Assembly: GCA_019925795.1 (NCBI GenBank)
Contig: CM034298.1
Span: 50,866,365 to 50,930,364, forward strand
Origin: Dendrobium chrysotoxum
Taxonomy: Eukaryota; Streptophyta; Magnoliopsida; Asparagales; Orchidaceae
Reading direction: 5' to 3'
Length of the DNA: 64,000 bases
A model generated the notes under the pieces. That model made no database searches. It was given only the letters and a program-made list of their open reading frames with translations, and had not been told where the DNA came from. The position numbers and the translations under genes are program-made. Within the stretch, counting starts at the first letter, position 1; the number at the start of each line of letters is the position of its first letter. Shown here piece after piece: positions 22,481 to 33,183 of this stretch.

Positions 22481-24250
22481 CTAGGCCTTTTACTAGAGCA
22501 CCCCTACAATATCATTCACGGGTTAGTTTTGGGAACCCAAGTGAGTTTAGATTCCACCTTATTCTTTAATGAATGATTTGCATGCATGTTATGTTTTGAT
22601 GCAAATGATTTTGGCCTCCATATGAGATGTATTCTACGGTGTACTTTGCACATATGGGCTATGTGACCTAGCATGCCACAAGAATAGAACTTAACACCTG
22701 GGAATGGATTTACCAATCTATGTGGGGTGTTGTGCCTCTTCCTAGGGTATGAGATGATGCATGATGTAATTTTGGGTTAGTTCATTATGCTAGTATAGGT
22801 GGTGGTCTATTGTTTTGAAGTGCATGAATATTTATTCTTAGGAACTCATTGGCACTTTCAAAACTTTTAACTTCAAGTTTTAATTCTTGCTCATTATGAT
22901 CTAGCTCGAATGCAAGTGCTTCTAATTATTTGTATAAATCTTCTAACTCCAGATGCTTGGATTTCAAGGATTCATGCTCGTTGGTTAACTCAATATGATT
23001 CTTGTTTAGATCTTCAAAATTATCAAGTGATCTTTATCTAAACTAGAATGACCAACCCTAAGAATGTCATACTCAAAAAATTTAATATTTAAGCTAGCAT
23101 GCATTTTCTTTAGCTTTCTATATGCATCATGAATTTTTTCAAAAATTTCAAATAATTTATCATATGAAATCTCTCATACCTCATCTTGATTAAAGTGATC
23201 CAGAGTATTATTTTCCATAAGGCATAGATTTATTACCTCCTCCTCCGCTTTTTATTATGATGATTCTAATGCAGAGCCTGCCTAAAATGCCTTTTGCATC
23301 CTTTGCTTCTCGTTTTTGAATTTAGTCTTCTCCTCACCCTTCTCCTTGATTTGGTGAGCCTTTAGGTTGGGGCATTCCATCCTCTAGTGGAATGTTTTCC
23401 TACATTTAAAGCAAATAGTGTGAGATGAAGCTTTAAAATTTTAATTTGGTTTACCCTTGGCCCATTCCTGATGACATTTTTATTTTCTCTTCATATAGCT
23501 TTTGAACTGCTTTGTCATTAGTGCTATATTGTCATCTTCTTCATATGCAGAATTGTCACTCTTAGAATTATTTGCTTTCAACACCACTACCTTTTCCTTT
23601 CTCTTATCTCATGCAACTTGCAATCTCTGACTCACACCTTTCTCGTAGGCAATGAGTGAGCCTAATAAGTTATCTATAAAATAAATATTTAGATCTTTAG
23701 ATTCAAATATGGAAGTAACCTTAGTATCATAATTACTAGGTAGACAACGAAGAATTTTATTGACTTTTTTAGAATTGGAAAGTTCTCTACCTAAAGCATG
23801 CATATATGTCACTATTTGGATAAATCTAGTGTACATGTTAGATATTGTCTCGTTAGGTTTCATGCAAAAAAGTTCATAGTTATGCAATAAAATATTCAAC
23901 TTGGATTGTTTAGTTCACTAATACCCTCATATGTGATGCAAAATCTATCCCAAATTTCTTTTTTAGTAGTAAATATAGAAGCTCTTATATAATTTTCAGA
24001 CTTAAGAGCATAGAAAAAATAGTTTAAGCATTTGGCATTTAATTATGCAAACTCTTTATCCTCATTATTCTATTCAGTAAAGGGTATTTCCATTTTAATG
24101 CCATTTATTAATCTAAATGGTGTTGTGTACCCTTCCTTTTCCATAAACCACATGCGAAAATCCATAAAGTGAAGAAAAGTAGACTTGCAGATTTTTTAGA
24201 AATTAAATGTTATATTATCGAATAATGGGGAACATGTTGTAGAATAACTC
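22481..24250 (-). pseudogene. Element A Gag
   Basis: The frame begins with a segment like the UBN2/copia Gag core: a SPLFDNITFNF phrase near 24220, an AK-LNYFFYAL-like segment, an EIWDRFCITYEG phrase, then the open piece 23609-23899 (YELFCMKPNETISNMYTRFI, KILRCLPSNYDTKV and LLGSLIAYEKGV). A CCHC zinc knuckle lies near 23350-23400 (CFKCRKTFH-stop-RMEC), a Glu/Lys-rich coiled-coil-like part follows, and a second knuckle-like SCGMLGHIAHMC is at about 22660, where the first Cys is Phe. Gag would form the particle and bind RNA. Confidence 0.8.
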
Positions 24251-24320
24251 TCCACGATATTCTTATTAATTATACCATTTGATCGTTTCTTGAAGATTTT
24301 TAAATATATAATTTAAGACT

Positions 24321-24335
24321 TGCTCTAATATCAAT
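24321..24335 (-). other. Primer-binding site of element A
   Basis: Read on the minus strand, the bases right after the 5' LTR are ATTGATATTAGAGCA. This is a worn version of TGGTATCAGAGC, the complement of the 3' end of initiator tRNA-Met, which is the usual copia primer. Confidence 0.75.
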
Positions 24336-25293
24336 TGAAAGTTCAATAGAGGGTGTTAAACCTTGTTCAATTGTCCATGTGCACACCAAGAGAGGGGGGG
24401 GGGGGGGGGGGGGGGAGGGGGGAGGGGGGAATTGGTTACTAAAAAATTTTACCCTTTTTAAAACCCTACTTTTACAAACTATGTCACATACAACAATTCA
24501 GTGAAAGAAACCAACAATGATTATATTGAGTTCTAAATTCTTGCTCATAGAAAATTAATTCACAAACATTACAACAATTTTCTACCATAGATTTTTAGAA
24601 AATAAATGCATGAAATAAAAATGCATAAATAATGAAAATAACACACTAGAATTTTATAGTGGTTCGGTCAACCTTGAATTAATTAATCCAGATTCAATCC
24701 CCTAATTATAGGATTACATTAAACAAGATTTGATTATATCATACAGTCTAATGTGTATTGTATGGTACAATTTATACAAATTTTACATTTTAAAATATTG
24801 CCAAAATATGATTAGCAACTGAGATCTTTATTTTTACTGATCATCCTATACGATATTGATCGTACAGATGATTAGTACAAAAATATTAATTATGCCAATC
24901 AGTTGTTATAATAATTTTCTAAATAGACGATCATACAATACAATCTGTATCATATATTACAATTAATTCAAAAAAATTACACTTCTAATTTTCTCATTTT
25001 CTCACTCTTCTATGTGCTTGTGCACAATCACCAAGTTTAGCATCCACCAAACACAAGACTTTGACTTAAGAAATATAGAATTAAATAAAAGTAAAAAATT
25101 CAGACTCTTAAAAAAACTTAACCCTATTCTATTCTATCTTGAGTTGATCACTTTATGTGGTGTACGACGGACCTGAATGTTAGTGCACAAGAATAAATCT
25201 CCAATAATAATAATAACAGGAGAAGACATAATCGATAACCTAATAATATTTATTATCATCAAAATTATAAGATCGGGGTCCAAATTTGCAATA
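24336..25293 (-). repeat. 5' LTR of element A (internally deleted)
   Basis: It begins in plus orientation with TGAAAGTTCAATAGAGGGTG and ends at CAAATTTGCAATA, matching both ends of 15560-17345. It is only about 958 bases because the block equivalent to 15877-16728 is missing. The junction is near 24676, where GGTTCGGTCAACCTT runs directly into a TTAATTAATCCAG word. The loss removes the minisatellite and most palindromes. Confidence 0.8.
24394..24429. repeat. Poly(G) tract in LTR of element A
   Basis: Twenty-two consecutive G bases (24394-24415), followed by further G runs broken by single A bases. The other LTR has only five G at this place. The tract expanded after insertion and is prone to assembly or sequencing error in length. 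Confidence 0.9.
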
Positions 25294-25460
25294 GTATTAT
25301 CCTTTTTCTTCATAAATAAAATAGGTGCTCCCCATGGAGACATACTAGGATAGATGAATCCTTGATAAACTAACTCCTAAAGTTGAATCTTCAACTCCTA
25401 AAGCTCCTTAGATGCCATCCTATATAGATCCTTAAAAATTGGGGTTGTACCAAAAAATAC
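25294..25460 (-). pseudogene. Element G reverse transcriptase, N-terminal part
   Basis: The minus strand reads a GTTPIFKDLYRMASKEL segment, then LVYQGFIYPSMSPWGAPILF and MKKKD, the start of gypsy RT. It stops at the right LTR of element A. The remainder of the same enzyme resumes at 15559. The conserved Ser-Pro-Trp-Gly-Ala-Pro motif is intact. Confidence 0.85.
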
Positions 25461-26060
25461 ATCAATATAAAACTTTATGTCTCTGTCTAGAGGCAAATAG
25501 ACTAACTCCTATGAAAACATATTTAAAAATTCTCATACTACCGGGATGCCAGAAAGAGAACCAAAATCTATACTCTTATTCTGGACTAATAACAGAAATA
25601 CTATACGACCATTCTTACACAATTTATCTGCTTCTATAGCAAAAATCAAATAAGATAAAATACCTCTAACTCCCTAAAATACACAACTCTCTCTGCCAAA
25701 AATAAAGTAACTTGCTTCTTTAAGTAATTAGTTTGAGTTTCATATTGACCCAACTAGTCTATACCCAAAATGACATTAAATATAGAATATGATAATAAAT
25801 TAGACTTCCACTTCTTATAAAAAATCTCAATATCATAAAAATAGATCCTACTAGCTATCATATCATATCCAATCAGTAAAGTAACAAAAAGATAAATAGA
25901 TAGTAAAACTAAAGGCAAGTGCAGTAAAATGAAGAGTTACTCAGAAACAAATGAATGATTAGCACCAAAATCAAATAAAACTCGACATGGGTGATAAAAA
26001 ATGTAAACCATATCATCATAATATTTGGGGCATCTTGAGCCTCATGCTAAGTCAAACTAT
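25461..26060 (-). pseudogene. Element G aspartic protease region
   Basis: On the minus strand a FDFGANHSF phrase near 25960-25985 corresponds to the gypsy Asp-Ser-Gly-Ala-Thr-His-Ser-Phe active site, with Ser and Thr replaced. FNVILGIDWLGQ near 25750-25785 is the conserved protease end. Stops interrupt the frame. The protease would process the polyprotein. Confidence 0.75.
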
Positions 26061-27100
26061 ACACATATGGCTGAACTTGAGCTAGTGTAACAGAACTATC
26101 ACCCACTCTTTGACCATTGCCAAATGGCTTCCCTACCATAGAACCTGAGCCATTGCCACTGCCAGTTGGTCCCTCAAAAAATGTATGGAGTGGAACATCC
26201 CTTGGTCTCCATGTCAGTTACACAAAACTCTTAGATCTAGGCTCAGATCATCGATCAAATCCTATCTATAGATACTCATCCATTTTGGATCATGCATGTC
26301 CACATCTAAAACACTAGATAGTAACTCTGTAGCACTGATCGAAGCTATGACTGCCACAACTCTGACACATGTTCCCCACTGATAACTCCTAGAATTAGCA
26401 TTACTGCCCCTATTTAGAGCTATCATTGACATAGATTATCCACCTTTCCTTGACTCTCCATGCATGAATTTACTCTTCTTCCCTAAAAATCCACTGCAAG
26501 ATGTCTCGCCACTAAACCTAGTCCTTTTAGTAGTCTACTATTTTTGAGTATCTATCAAATTATTCTCTATTAAATGAGCTCCCTCCATAAAATTAAAGAA
26601 ATAAAAAATGTGAAATGGTACCAGTGGCTATCTAAGATTATCTCAAATTTCTCTTAGAAATTTGTATCACTTCTTCACGGGAATACTAACCAGCTACAGA
26701 GCATATCTAGACAAAGTAGTAAACTCAATCTCATATTGCATCGTAGTTCTTCTCCCCTAAATTAGTTTTAAAAAAGTCTCTTGCATCTGCTATCGTGCAT
26801 AGATGATACAAACCATAAGATGATTTTAGAAATATCAGTAGATGTTGGTTTACCTCATCAGATCTCATAGCATGAACCCTGCTCTATTTATTACCCATCA
26901 TCTAAGCTATCAGACTATCAAACTATGAAATTATATTAGAACTAACTATCGGTGTAGTACTATGTATAGGACATGCCTGATTAATACTCTGCCCATCTAT
27001 CATGTCTGGGTCTGGTGGATCCATAATCACACATAATATGTAACTGCACATGCATACACATGAAAATAAATAATAATGAACACCCAGACATACTCAAAAC
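26061..27100 (-). pseudogene. Element G Gag with zinc knuckle (decayed)
   Basis: The frame probably starts near 27025 (MDPPDPDMIDG). A shortened Gag core follows, with an EFTTLSRYALWLVSIP-like stretch near 26690-26730 and MEGAHLIEN near 26590. A zinc-knuckle remnant, NMCQSCGSHSFDQC, is at about 26340-26380. Part of the core between the N-terminus and the YE-EFTTL region appears missing. There are many stops, mostly TAG or TGA. Plus-strand frames such as 26117-26317 are antisense shadows. Confidence 0.6.
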
Positions 27101-27129
27101 TATCCCACTTGATTTACAAATCAATTCCT

Positions 27130-27143
27130 ATAGCTCTATCTTA
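27130..27143 (-). other. Primer-binding site of element G (worn)
   Basis: On the minus strand, immediately after the 5' LTR, the sequence ATAAGATAGAGCTA resembles the initiator tRNA-Met complement TGGTATCAGAGC. Several mismatches keep confidence low. Confidence 0.45.
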
Positions 27144-28835
27144 TGATTTAGTTTTAAAAATATTTTAGATTCTCTTTTGATATGCATTTTAAATAAATAA
27201 AATACTGTAGAGCTACTAAAACATCCAAAGTAATAAAAAATAAACTCATCCATTAATTCTTTTTCATTTCTTTAAAATATATATACAGTATCTATACTAC
27301 AGTACATTGCTACAAAATAATGAATAGAGCAAAACATCTAAAAACTATCCATGATTATACAAAAATCAAAATATGGAAATACTGATAAACTCAGATCAAA
27401 TCCTGAACTACTAATCAATAAGCTCCTTCCCTTTCCCAGATCCTAAAAATCAAAAGCAAAACCATATTAAGCTCAAACAGCTCAGCAAGCTACAAACACT
27501 GATCTAAATTATCAAATATTTCTTTTTTTGAACATTTTCAATCATTTTTAAAGTGTAGTATAATAAATTATTATACTAAAAAAATTAATAAGAGCATAGC
27601 AGTTATCCAAATTTAATAATAATGCTAAGTAGATAAATAAACTGAAAGTCATATCATAGAATAATTTATATCAAATTTTCTTTGGACCTAGATAGAATCT
27701 CATAGAATTCTGACCCCTTATGACTGTCTGTGTACTTATAGCATTAGAACATGCTTTTAGGCACTAGAATATGGCATATTTTCACTAGAATATGGCTTTA
27801 TAGCCACCAAAATATTTCTGATACCAAACAAAATCTCAAAAGATTATAACCCCTTATATCTCCTAGTAGACATAGTTCAATCACATAAGCATATAATCCA
27901 TCACATTATAACAATTAAAGCATAATTAGACACATTTCATAATTGCATAGTTTTCTACAATGGTAGGCAATATTAAATCCTACTGAGTCAAAATGCACAG
28001 TTTTAAAATATAACCAAAGTATCATATATTATGTAAATAATTATTTTAAGACTTTAATTATACTACAACACTATTTTTTAGAGTCCAAATTATTTTTATT
28101 CAATAAAAACTGCATAAATTCTAACACACTTGGTTGAAAATTTCCATAAAATATTCAAAATATTTAGAATCTCAATTTCTATAACATATAAAAAATTATG
28201 TGGTAAAAAGTTTTCAAGTGCAAAGTTATCCTCTCTTTTTTTTTATAACAAAAATATAGATTTAATAAAAAAATTTAGAAAACTTATGTATTTTTTAAAA
28301 CTGAGATATGCATAATGTGACCTAGATAACTTTTCCAACTAGGCTGATGGCTAAAAATGACCCGAAGCGACTCAAAAATCCTCCTTTTCCTTTCCAAAAC
28401 CCTCTACTTTCTCTCTCCTTAAGTCTTCCAGTGCTCATATGAATGAATCAGAATAGTAGTTTTATTTTATATTTAATGTATAATTAGTGGCCTAATGTTG
28501 TAATGCTTTCATCCAAGTGCTGCAGTGCTAGCTCATTTTCCAAAACCTAGAGACTATAGAATTAAAATGTCACTATTTGGCATATTGGCACTATTGCAAC
28601 ACCCAACGCTTAGACACTCAACATTGGGGCTCTCAAATAGTATTATGTTTCTTTTTTTTTCTAAAATATACCCCAAACACTTGTGACTCATTGTAGAATT
28701 CATGCAACCTTTTTCAACCATTAAATCACTTCCAAACACACACAAATGGGTTCAAAACTAAAAAAATTAAATATTTATATTTTTTCAAATCGGTCAGAAT
28801 AGGTCAATCAAGATGCTAAACCTGGAGGCATCACA
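27144..28835 (-). repeat. 5' LTR of element G
   Basis: It is a direct repeat of 11729-13504. In plus orientation it is bounded by TG at 27144 and CA at 28835 (both LTRs end GGAGGCAT-ACA or GGAGGCATCACA). Both copies contain decayed plus-strand frames (12677-13018, 28130-28315) that are AT-rich and shared only because the LTRs are copies. Confidence 0.75.
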
Positions 28836-30360
28836 ATTATGCTAAATATTTTAAAAATATTGGGTGAGTCATAAAATATTACAAGTGATTTACTCTTAAG
28901 ATTAAATGCATCTTATAAAAAAACATGTCGTGTCATAACTTATGTTTATGTAAAATTAAAGCCAAAAATATTTCTCAATAGAAGCATAATTCATTCTATA
29001 GGAATTAACTAATAACATAGGTAGTAGCTTTTCTTCTTCATTCATTTGATCTAATATGATGCCAAGTGAGTCATCCAATACCACGATATATAGAATTAAT
29101 GGCTTTCTAGAATAGGAGCAACCAAAAATAGAGGTTACATCAAATACTACTTTATAGTATTAATAGCATTTTGATATTTATCATCCTAGTTAATCGAACA
29201 TCTGACTTAGATAAAGCAGCAAATGGTTGAAACCTATTAAACAAATCAAAATGAAATTTTTTAGATATTCCAAACTATCTTGGAATGATATTGATTATGT
29301 AAGACTATTAGAAGGTTACATTTCAAAGATAGCTTTAATTTTGTAGTGATCAAATTTATTTCGAAGTGCCTTACTATGAAGCCTAGAAAGTTTCCTGAAG
29401 TCACTCCAAAAGTGCACTTTAGAGGATTCATCTTCATATCATAGTGACATAGGTTTTAAAAAGAATTCTCAAATCATAAAGATGGTCTTCATTTTATTTG
29501 CTCTTGATAACAATATTATCAAAAAACACACCTCTTGATTATTAAAAAGTTCATTGAAATTTTGGGTCATAGCTTACTAATAGGACATACTAAGTAAGAC
29601 CGTAAGGTGTGACCTTAAAATAATAAATTCTAATTAGGGTTTTCAATAAAGTAAAAAAATTTAACTTCATGAGCCATCTTAACTTGATTGTGACCATGTA
29701 AATCATTATTGATGGAGAAAATTACATGCGAAGAAGTTAGCTCCAATATAGACAATGGAAACTCATCTTTTGGTAATGGCTTATTTAGATCTCTAACGTT
29801 AACGTATTCATGAATTTGACAATTTTTCTTCTTAGCTAAAATGATGTTAACCAATCTAGAATGATGTTTCTCTTCTCAAATAAGGCTAGCTTTGATCCAA
29901 TATTTAACTTTAGTCATAACTTGTTCAATTGCTAAGTGCATGAACTAAGGGACTTGCATAATGAGAATAATGTTAAGTTGAATTTTGATCTTATGGATTG
30001 CTACATCTACAAATAGTTTGGGCATATTCCTCAATAAAAATAGTCTAAACTCTAAAGGAAACTTAACCAAGTCGTTTGCATCATCCTAAAGAGGAGCATA
30101 TTGTGACGAAACCAAAGGTTCAATGGTGTAAATAACTTGTTTCCCTTTATCATTGGGTGTCATTCGAGGAGGTAGGACCTTGCCACTATGAAGATTCACC
30201 TCTACACTATCTTCAAGTTTAGCGAAGGAAGTGCCAACTAACTACACCTCAATGATATTCAACTTATCTTTTGCTAAACTATTAGAATTTGATAAGTCAA
30301 CCTATAAGGAATAGACATAACCAATGAATTAAAATAGGAGCATCACTATCACAAGAAGAT
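28836..30360 (-). pseudogene. Remnant of a Tat-like Ty3/gypsy pol (RT and RNase H)
   Basis: On the minus strand the piece 29630-29854 reads VNIILAKKKNCQIHEYVNVR then DLNKPLPKDEFPL, matching the Tat-type RT phrase (Lys-Lys-Asn-Gly-Gln-Ile, Asp-Leu-Asn-Lys, Pro-Lys-Asp). Further left come an FFDNIVIKSK box (normally YVDD, so the second Asp is Asn), an LKCTFGVTSGNFLGFIVRH phrase, and a KPLILYIVVLDDSLGIILDQ RNase H phrase. It then runs into element G at 28836. To the right, 29900-30360 fits the linker from protease to RT but is poorly preserved. No LTRs were found for it. Confidence 0.75.
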
Positions 30361-30567
30361 TCATCGCATTCATTAAGTTCATTAGCATTAATTATCATTT
30401 TAATTTTTAATAATTATGATTATTATTATTTAATTCATCTACATCATTCTCATCACAAACTGATAAGATATACATATAATCTTTTTCATTGAACTCTTTA
30501 TTCTTGGAGGAACAAAGTTCAAGTCATATAGAGTAAGAGAGATGAGAGGCATTTCCTGACCATATTG

Positions 30568-30568
<1 letters not shown>

Positions 30569-30614
<46 letters not shown>
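30569..30614. repeat. TA microsatellite
   Basis: About 22 uninterrupted TA dinucleotides just to the right of the Tat-like remnant. Confidence 0.95.
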
Positions 30615-30620
<6 letters not shown>

Positions 30621-30944
30621 GTTAATTTTCTTCCTTTTTCTCATGAGCTACTGGAATCTAGTTGAATTGAGTTTCTACTAGTTTTAGAGATGAAGTCATC
30701 CCCATGTTGTTCTTGGGAACTAGTGGATGAACCTATATAATAGGTCTTCGATCATTGTTGGAATCGCATGGAAAGTTGATAGGTTTTATCTAGAATTTTC
30801 TTAGTTGGATGGGTCAAGGCAATATTCGACACTCGTCATTAAATTCGGAAAGACTAATAGGGATAAAAGCCTCACCAAAAATGTCCTTAACTAACCCCTA
30901 CCAAAGTCCATTAAGTATTCCTTTTGAAACCACGCCTAACTTGT
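30615..30944. other. Unassigned spacer
   Basis: I see no gene or repeat here. It may be further worn sequence of the Tat-like remnant on the minus strand, but no motif supports this. Confidence 0.35.
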
Positions 30945-31440
30945 ATTAGTAAGTTATATTAGAATATATTATTAAGTTGAATCTTGTATTAATGTTATTA
31001 GTGGCATTACAAGGTGAAACTTGGTGTGTTCCTTCTTTGTGAAGACATTTATTGAGCTTTCCATCTAAATAATATTTATATATCTTTTATGTTACTATTA
31101 TTATTTAAATAATAATATCCCAACCATTATTATTTTAATGTTTTCATGGGTAGTCCATTTCTATTTCCATCAGATGGAATGAGGGCTACCGACCACAGAT
31201 TGTACAATCCATGAATCTTATTAAATGTATACACTTTTATTTTTTAGTATTACATATGAGTGGAAAAATGGGTGGATCACTATTTTGCACTTTTTTTGGA
31301 TTATAGAAAGGGATAGGTGGCTTGAGATTACTTAGGAGACTTTCTTAGTTAGTTTTACCCTTTCCCTTGTCCTTTTTTTAAAAAGAATATTGAAGGAGTT
31401 CAAGGTGGAGATAAAGGAGGAAGGGAGGAGAAGAGAGAGA

Positions 31441-31515
<75 letters not shown>

Positions 31516-31598
31516 GAAGAAGAAAGAGAAGAAGAAGAAGAAGAAGAAGAAGAAGAAGAACTTGAGGGCTTTAGAGGTCAATTTGGATTTAGTTTTCC
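30945..31598. repeat. Dispersed repeat R, copy 2, left part
   Basis: It matches 3930-4490 in the same orientation, with TTCCATCTAAATAATATTTA, CATCAGATGGAATGAGGGC, a GTATTACATATGAGTGGAA phrase, the GA microsatellite and GAGGGCTTTAGAG. The match breaks at 31598, inside the word TTTTCC, and resumes at 32857. Confidence 0.65.
31431..31560. repeat. GA and GAA microsatellite
   Basis: GATA and GA repeats (31431-31512) followed by AAG/GAA repeats (about 31530-31560). The minus-strand Ser/Leu- and Phe-rich frame at 31378-31581 is produced by this tract. Confidence 0.9.
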
Positions 31599-32851
31599 TA
31601 GTGTGGTGGTGGAATTTTCTTGAAATTTTTTTTTATGAGATGATTAAAATATGTAAACTGTTCATCTAAATGTTAAGAGGTCAGTTGGCAGAGTTTAGGA
31701 AAATTAATTTGGCCTTGTACTCACCTAGGTCAAACATGTCCAAAACTAAGCAATTGTGGGAAAATAGTTCTAGAATTCATAATATTTTAGAAATTTTAGT
31801 TGGAAATGAAAGAGGATTGACAAGATTAATATTAGTTTTTATAAATTTTAAAGTTTTTTAAATATTTCTTTGGGAACTTTTAATTGACTGGATAGAGAGT
31901 GGAAATAATAAAACCAAACTTAGGGTCTTGGAATTTTAGATTATGAGCCAACATAAAACAATTTAAATAAAGGAGGAAATTATATGAAATTTAATCTATG
32001 AAGTGCGTACATCAATCCCTAAAATATTCATAAGGTTTGAACCAGGTTTAATCCACTAATTGATCAAGAGAACTCAACTAGATTAGGAACTCCACGCCCT
32101 TGGCCGGCCACTTATGGTAAGGATTTGGAGGGCGAAAAGGGTTGAGAAAATAATGGAAAATTCATAAATTAAACACTAAACATCACATAAACATTCACAC
32201 AAATTTTATAAAAAATTTGAATAAAGACACTCACACAAAAATAAGGCACAAAACTCACCAAAGTCATGTGAAAGTGAAACTTGATCACCAAACCATGCTT
32301 TTGGAACAAGCCACAAAGATTTCTACCTTGGTTCAAACCACCAAGATTTCTTCGATTTTAGAATATTTTTCACACAAAAATCTCCCTTTTTCATTCACAA
32401 ATGGAGTCTTAAATACAACACGAAGAAATTTAAACTAGGAGTTTTTGGGGGTTGGCCTTTCCTTGTTTTAACCACCCATAACTACTCCGTCCACTCCTTT
32501 GCTGGCCATAACCACCCAATAAATACTCCCTCCTTCCTTAAGCTGACTCTCCATGTGGCTAAGTCAAAAAACACTCACACACTCACTTGGCCGCCTCTCA
32601 GACTCATCCATAGTCACACATGGTCACATAGGAGCACTCAAGTCCATGCTAATGCACTCCAAATTAACTACAACACTAGTATAATCACAATTTCAATGAA
32701 AATATCCAATACATAAAACATAAATAAAAATAACATGAAATTTTCTAAGTCTTATTCATCTAACTCCCAGTAATGGGTCCATATCTTTTCAGTGTGGTTC
32801 TAGGCCTACATTCTGGTAGTGGGTCCAATTCTTGGCATAGGAGCTACACCA
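31599..32851. mobile_element. Inserted 1.25-kb segment with 5-bp duplication, possible solo LTR
   Basis: This segment is absent from copy 1 of repeat R. It is flanked by TTTCC on both sides (31594-31598 and 32852-32856). It starts TAGTGTGG and ends CTACACCA, so it has a 3' CA but a 5' TA where TG would be expected. A 5-bp duplication and these ends fit a solo LTR. It carries no coding region: the frames at 31670-31861 and 32217-32438 have no family features. Confidence 0.5.
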
Positions 32852-32856
32852 TTTCC

Positions 32857-33183
32857 ATATGGCTTTTTTTTTTTCTTACTGTGCGTTAGGCAAACTTTTC
32901 CTAATCATAAAAGGCTATGATTTCTCTTTCTTTTAAGTAATAATGTCTTGGATTCATGAATCAATTTATATAACATATTTTGATGATTAATAATGGATTT
33001 AATATAAAAAATCTAAATATGGTCCATTTTATATTTCTATGTATTTTCATCATATTTAGGTAAGTTCTTAATATGATTCCCGTGATATTATGATTTTTAA
33101 TTATATTTTCATCCTATTTATTTTATGTTCTTAAATATATGAGTTTATGGAGATTTGCATCATGATATTCTATATATCATCTA
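32857..33183. repeat. Dispersed repeat R, copy 2, right part
   Basis: It resumes the match to copy 1 (4494-4800) with a CTTATTGTG/CTTACTGTG word, TGGATTCATGAAT, a TCTAAATAT-GTCCATTT phrase and ATTTTCATCCT. It is cut at 33183 by the left LTR of element D. Confidence 0.6.

Larger units (their letters stand above)
15560..25293 (-). mobile_element. Element A: Sirevirus-like Ty1/copia retrotransposon nested in element G
   Basis: The complete 9.7-kb element is on the minus strand. Its 5' LTR is 24336-25293 and a primer site resembling initiator tRNA-Met lies at 24321-24335. Gag, protease, integrase, RT and RNase H follow from about 24240 down to 19440, then a palindrome-rich leader, an extra open frame (17690-18798), multiple polypurine tracts and the 3' LTR (15560-17345). 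The order PR-IN-RT-RH marks copia. Several polypurine tracts, LTR palindromes and an added 3' frame are known Sirevirus traits. It sits in the RT of element G, between the Lys-Lys-Lys-Asp and Cys-Ile-Asn-Tyr-Arg motifs. The duplication at the target is not clean. All frames are decayed. Confidence 0.85.
11729..28835 (-). mobile_element. Element G: Tekay/Del-like Ty3/gypsy retrotransposon, interrupted by element A
   Basis: The element lies on the minus strand, with a 5' LTR at 27144-28835, a tRNA-Met-like primer site at about 27130-27143, then gag, protease and the start of RT (25294-27100). Element A interrupts it at 15560-25293, after which RT, RNase H, an integrase remnant and a chromodomain-like tail follow (13505-15559). 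The 3' LTR is 11729-13504. Without the insertion it would be about 7.4 kb. The RNase H wording, the GPF-type integrase end and the chromodomain-like tail point to the Tekay/Del chromovirus lineage. Every frame is full of stops. No clean target-site duplication is seen (AATTT on the left, ATTAT on the right). Confidence 0.8.

Noticed and set aside
26117..26317. 66-codon plus-strand Pro-rich frame
   Set aside because: Antisense to the Gag/protease region of element G.
31378..31581. Ser/Leu- and Phe-rich 67-codon frame resembling a membrane peptide
   Set aside because: It is the GA/GAA microsatellite read on the minus strand.
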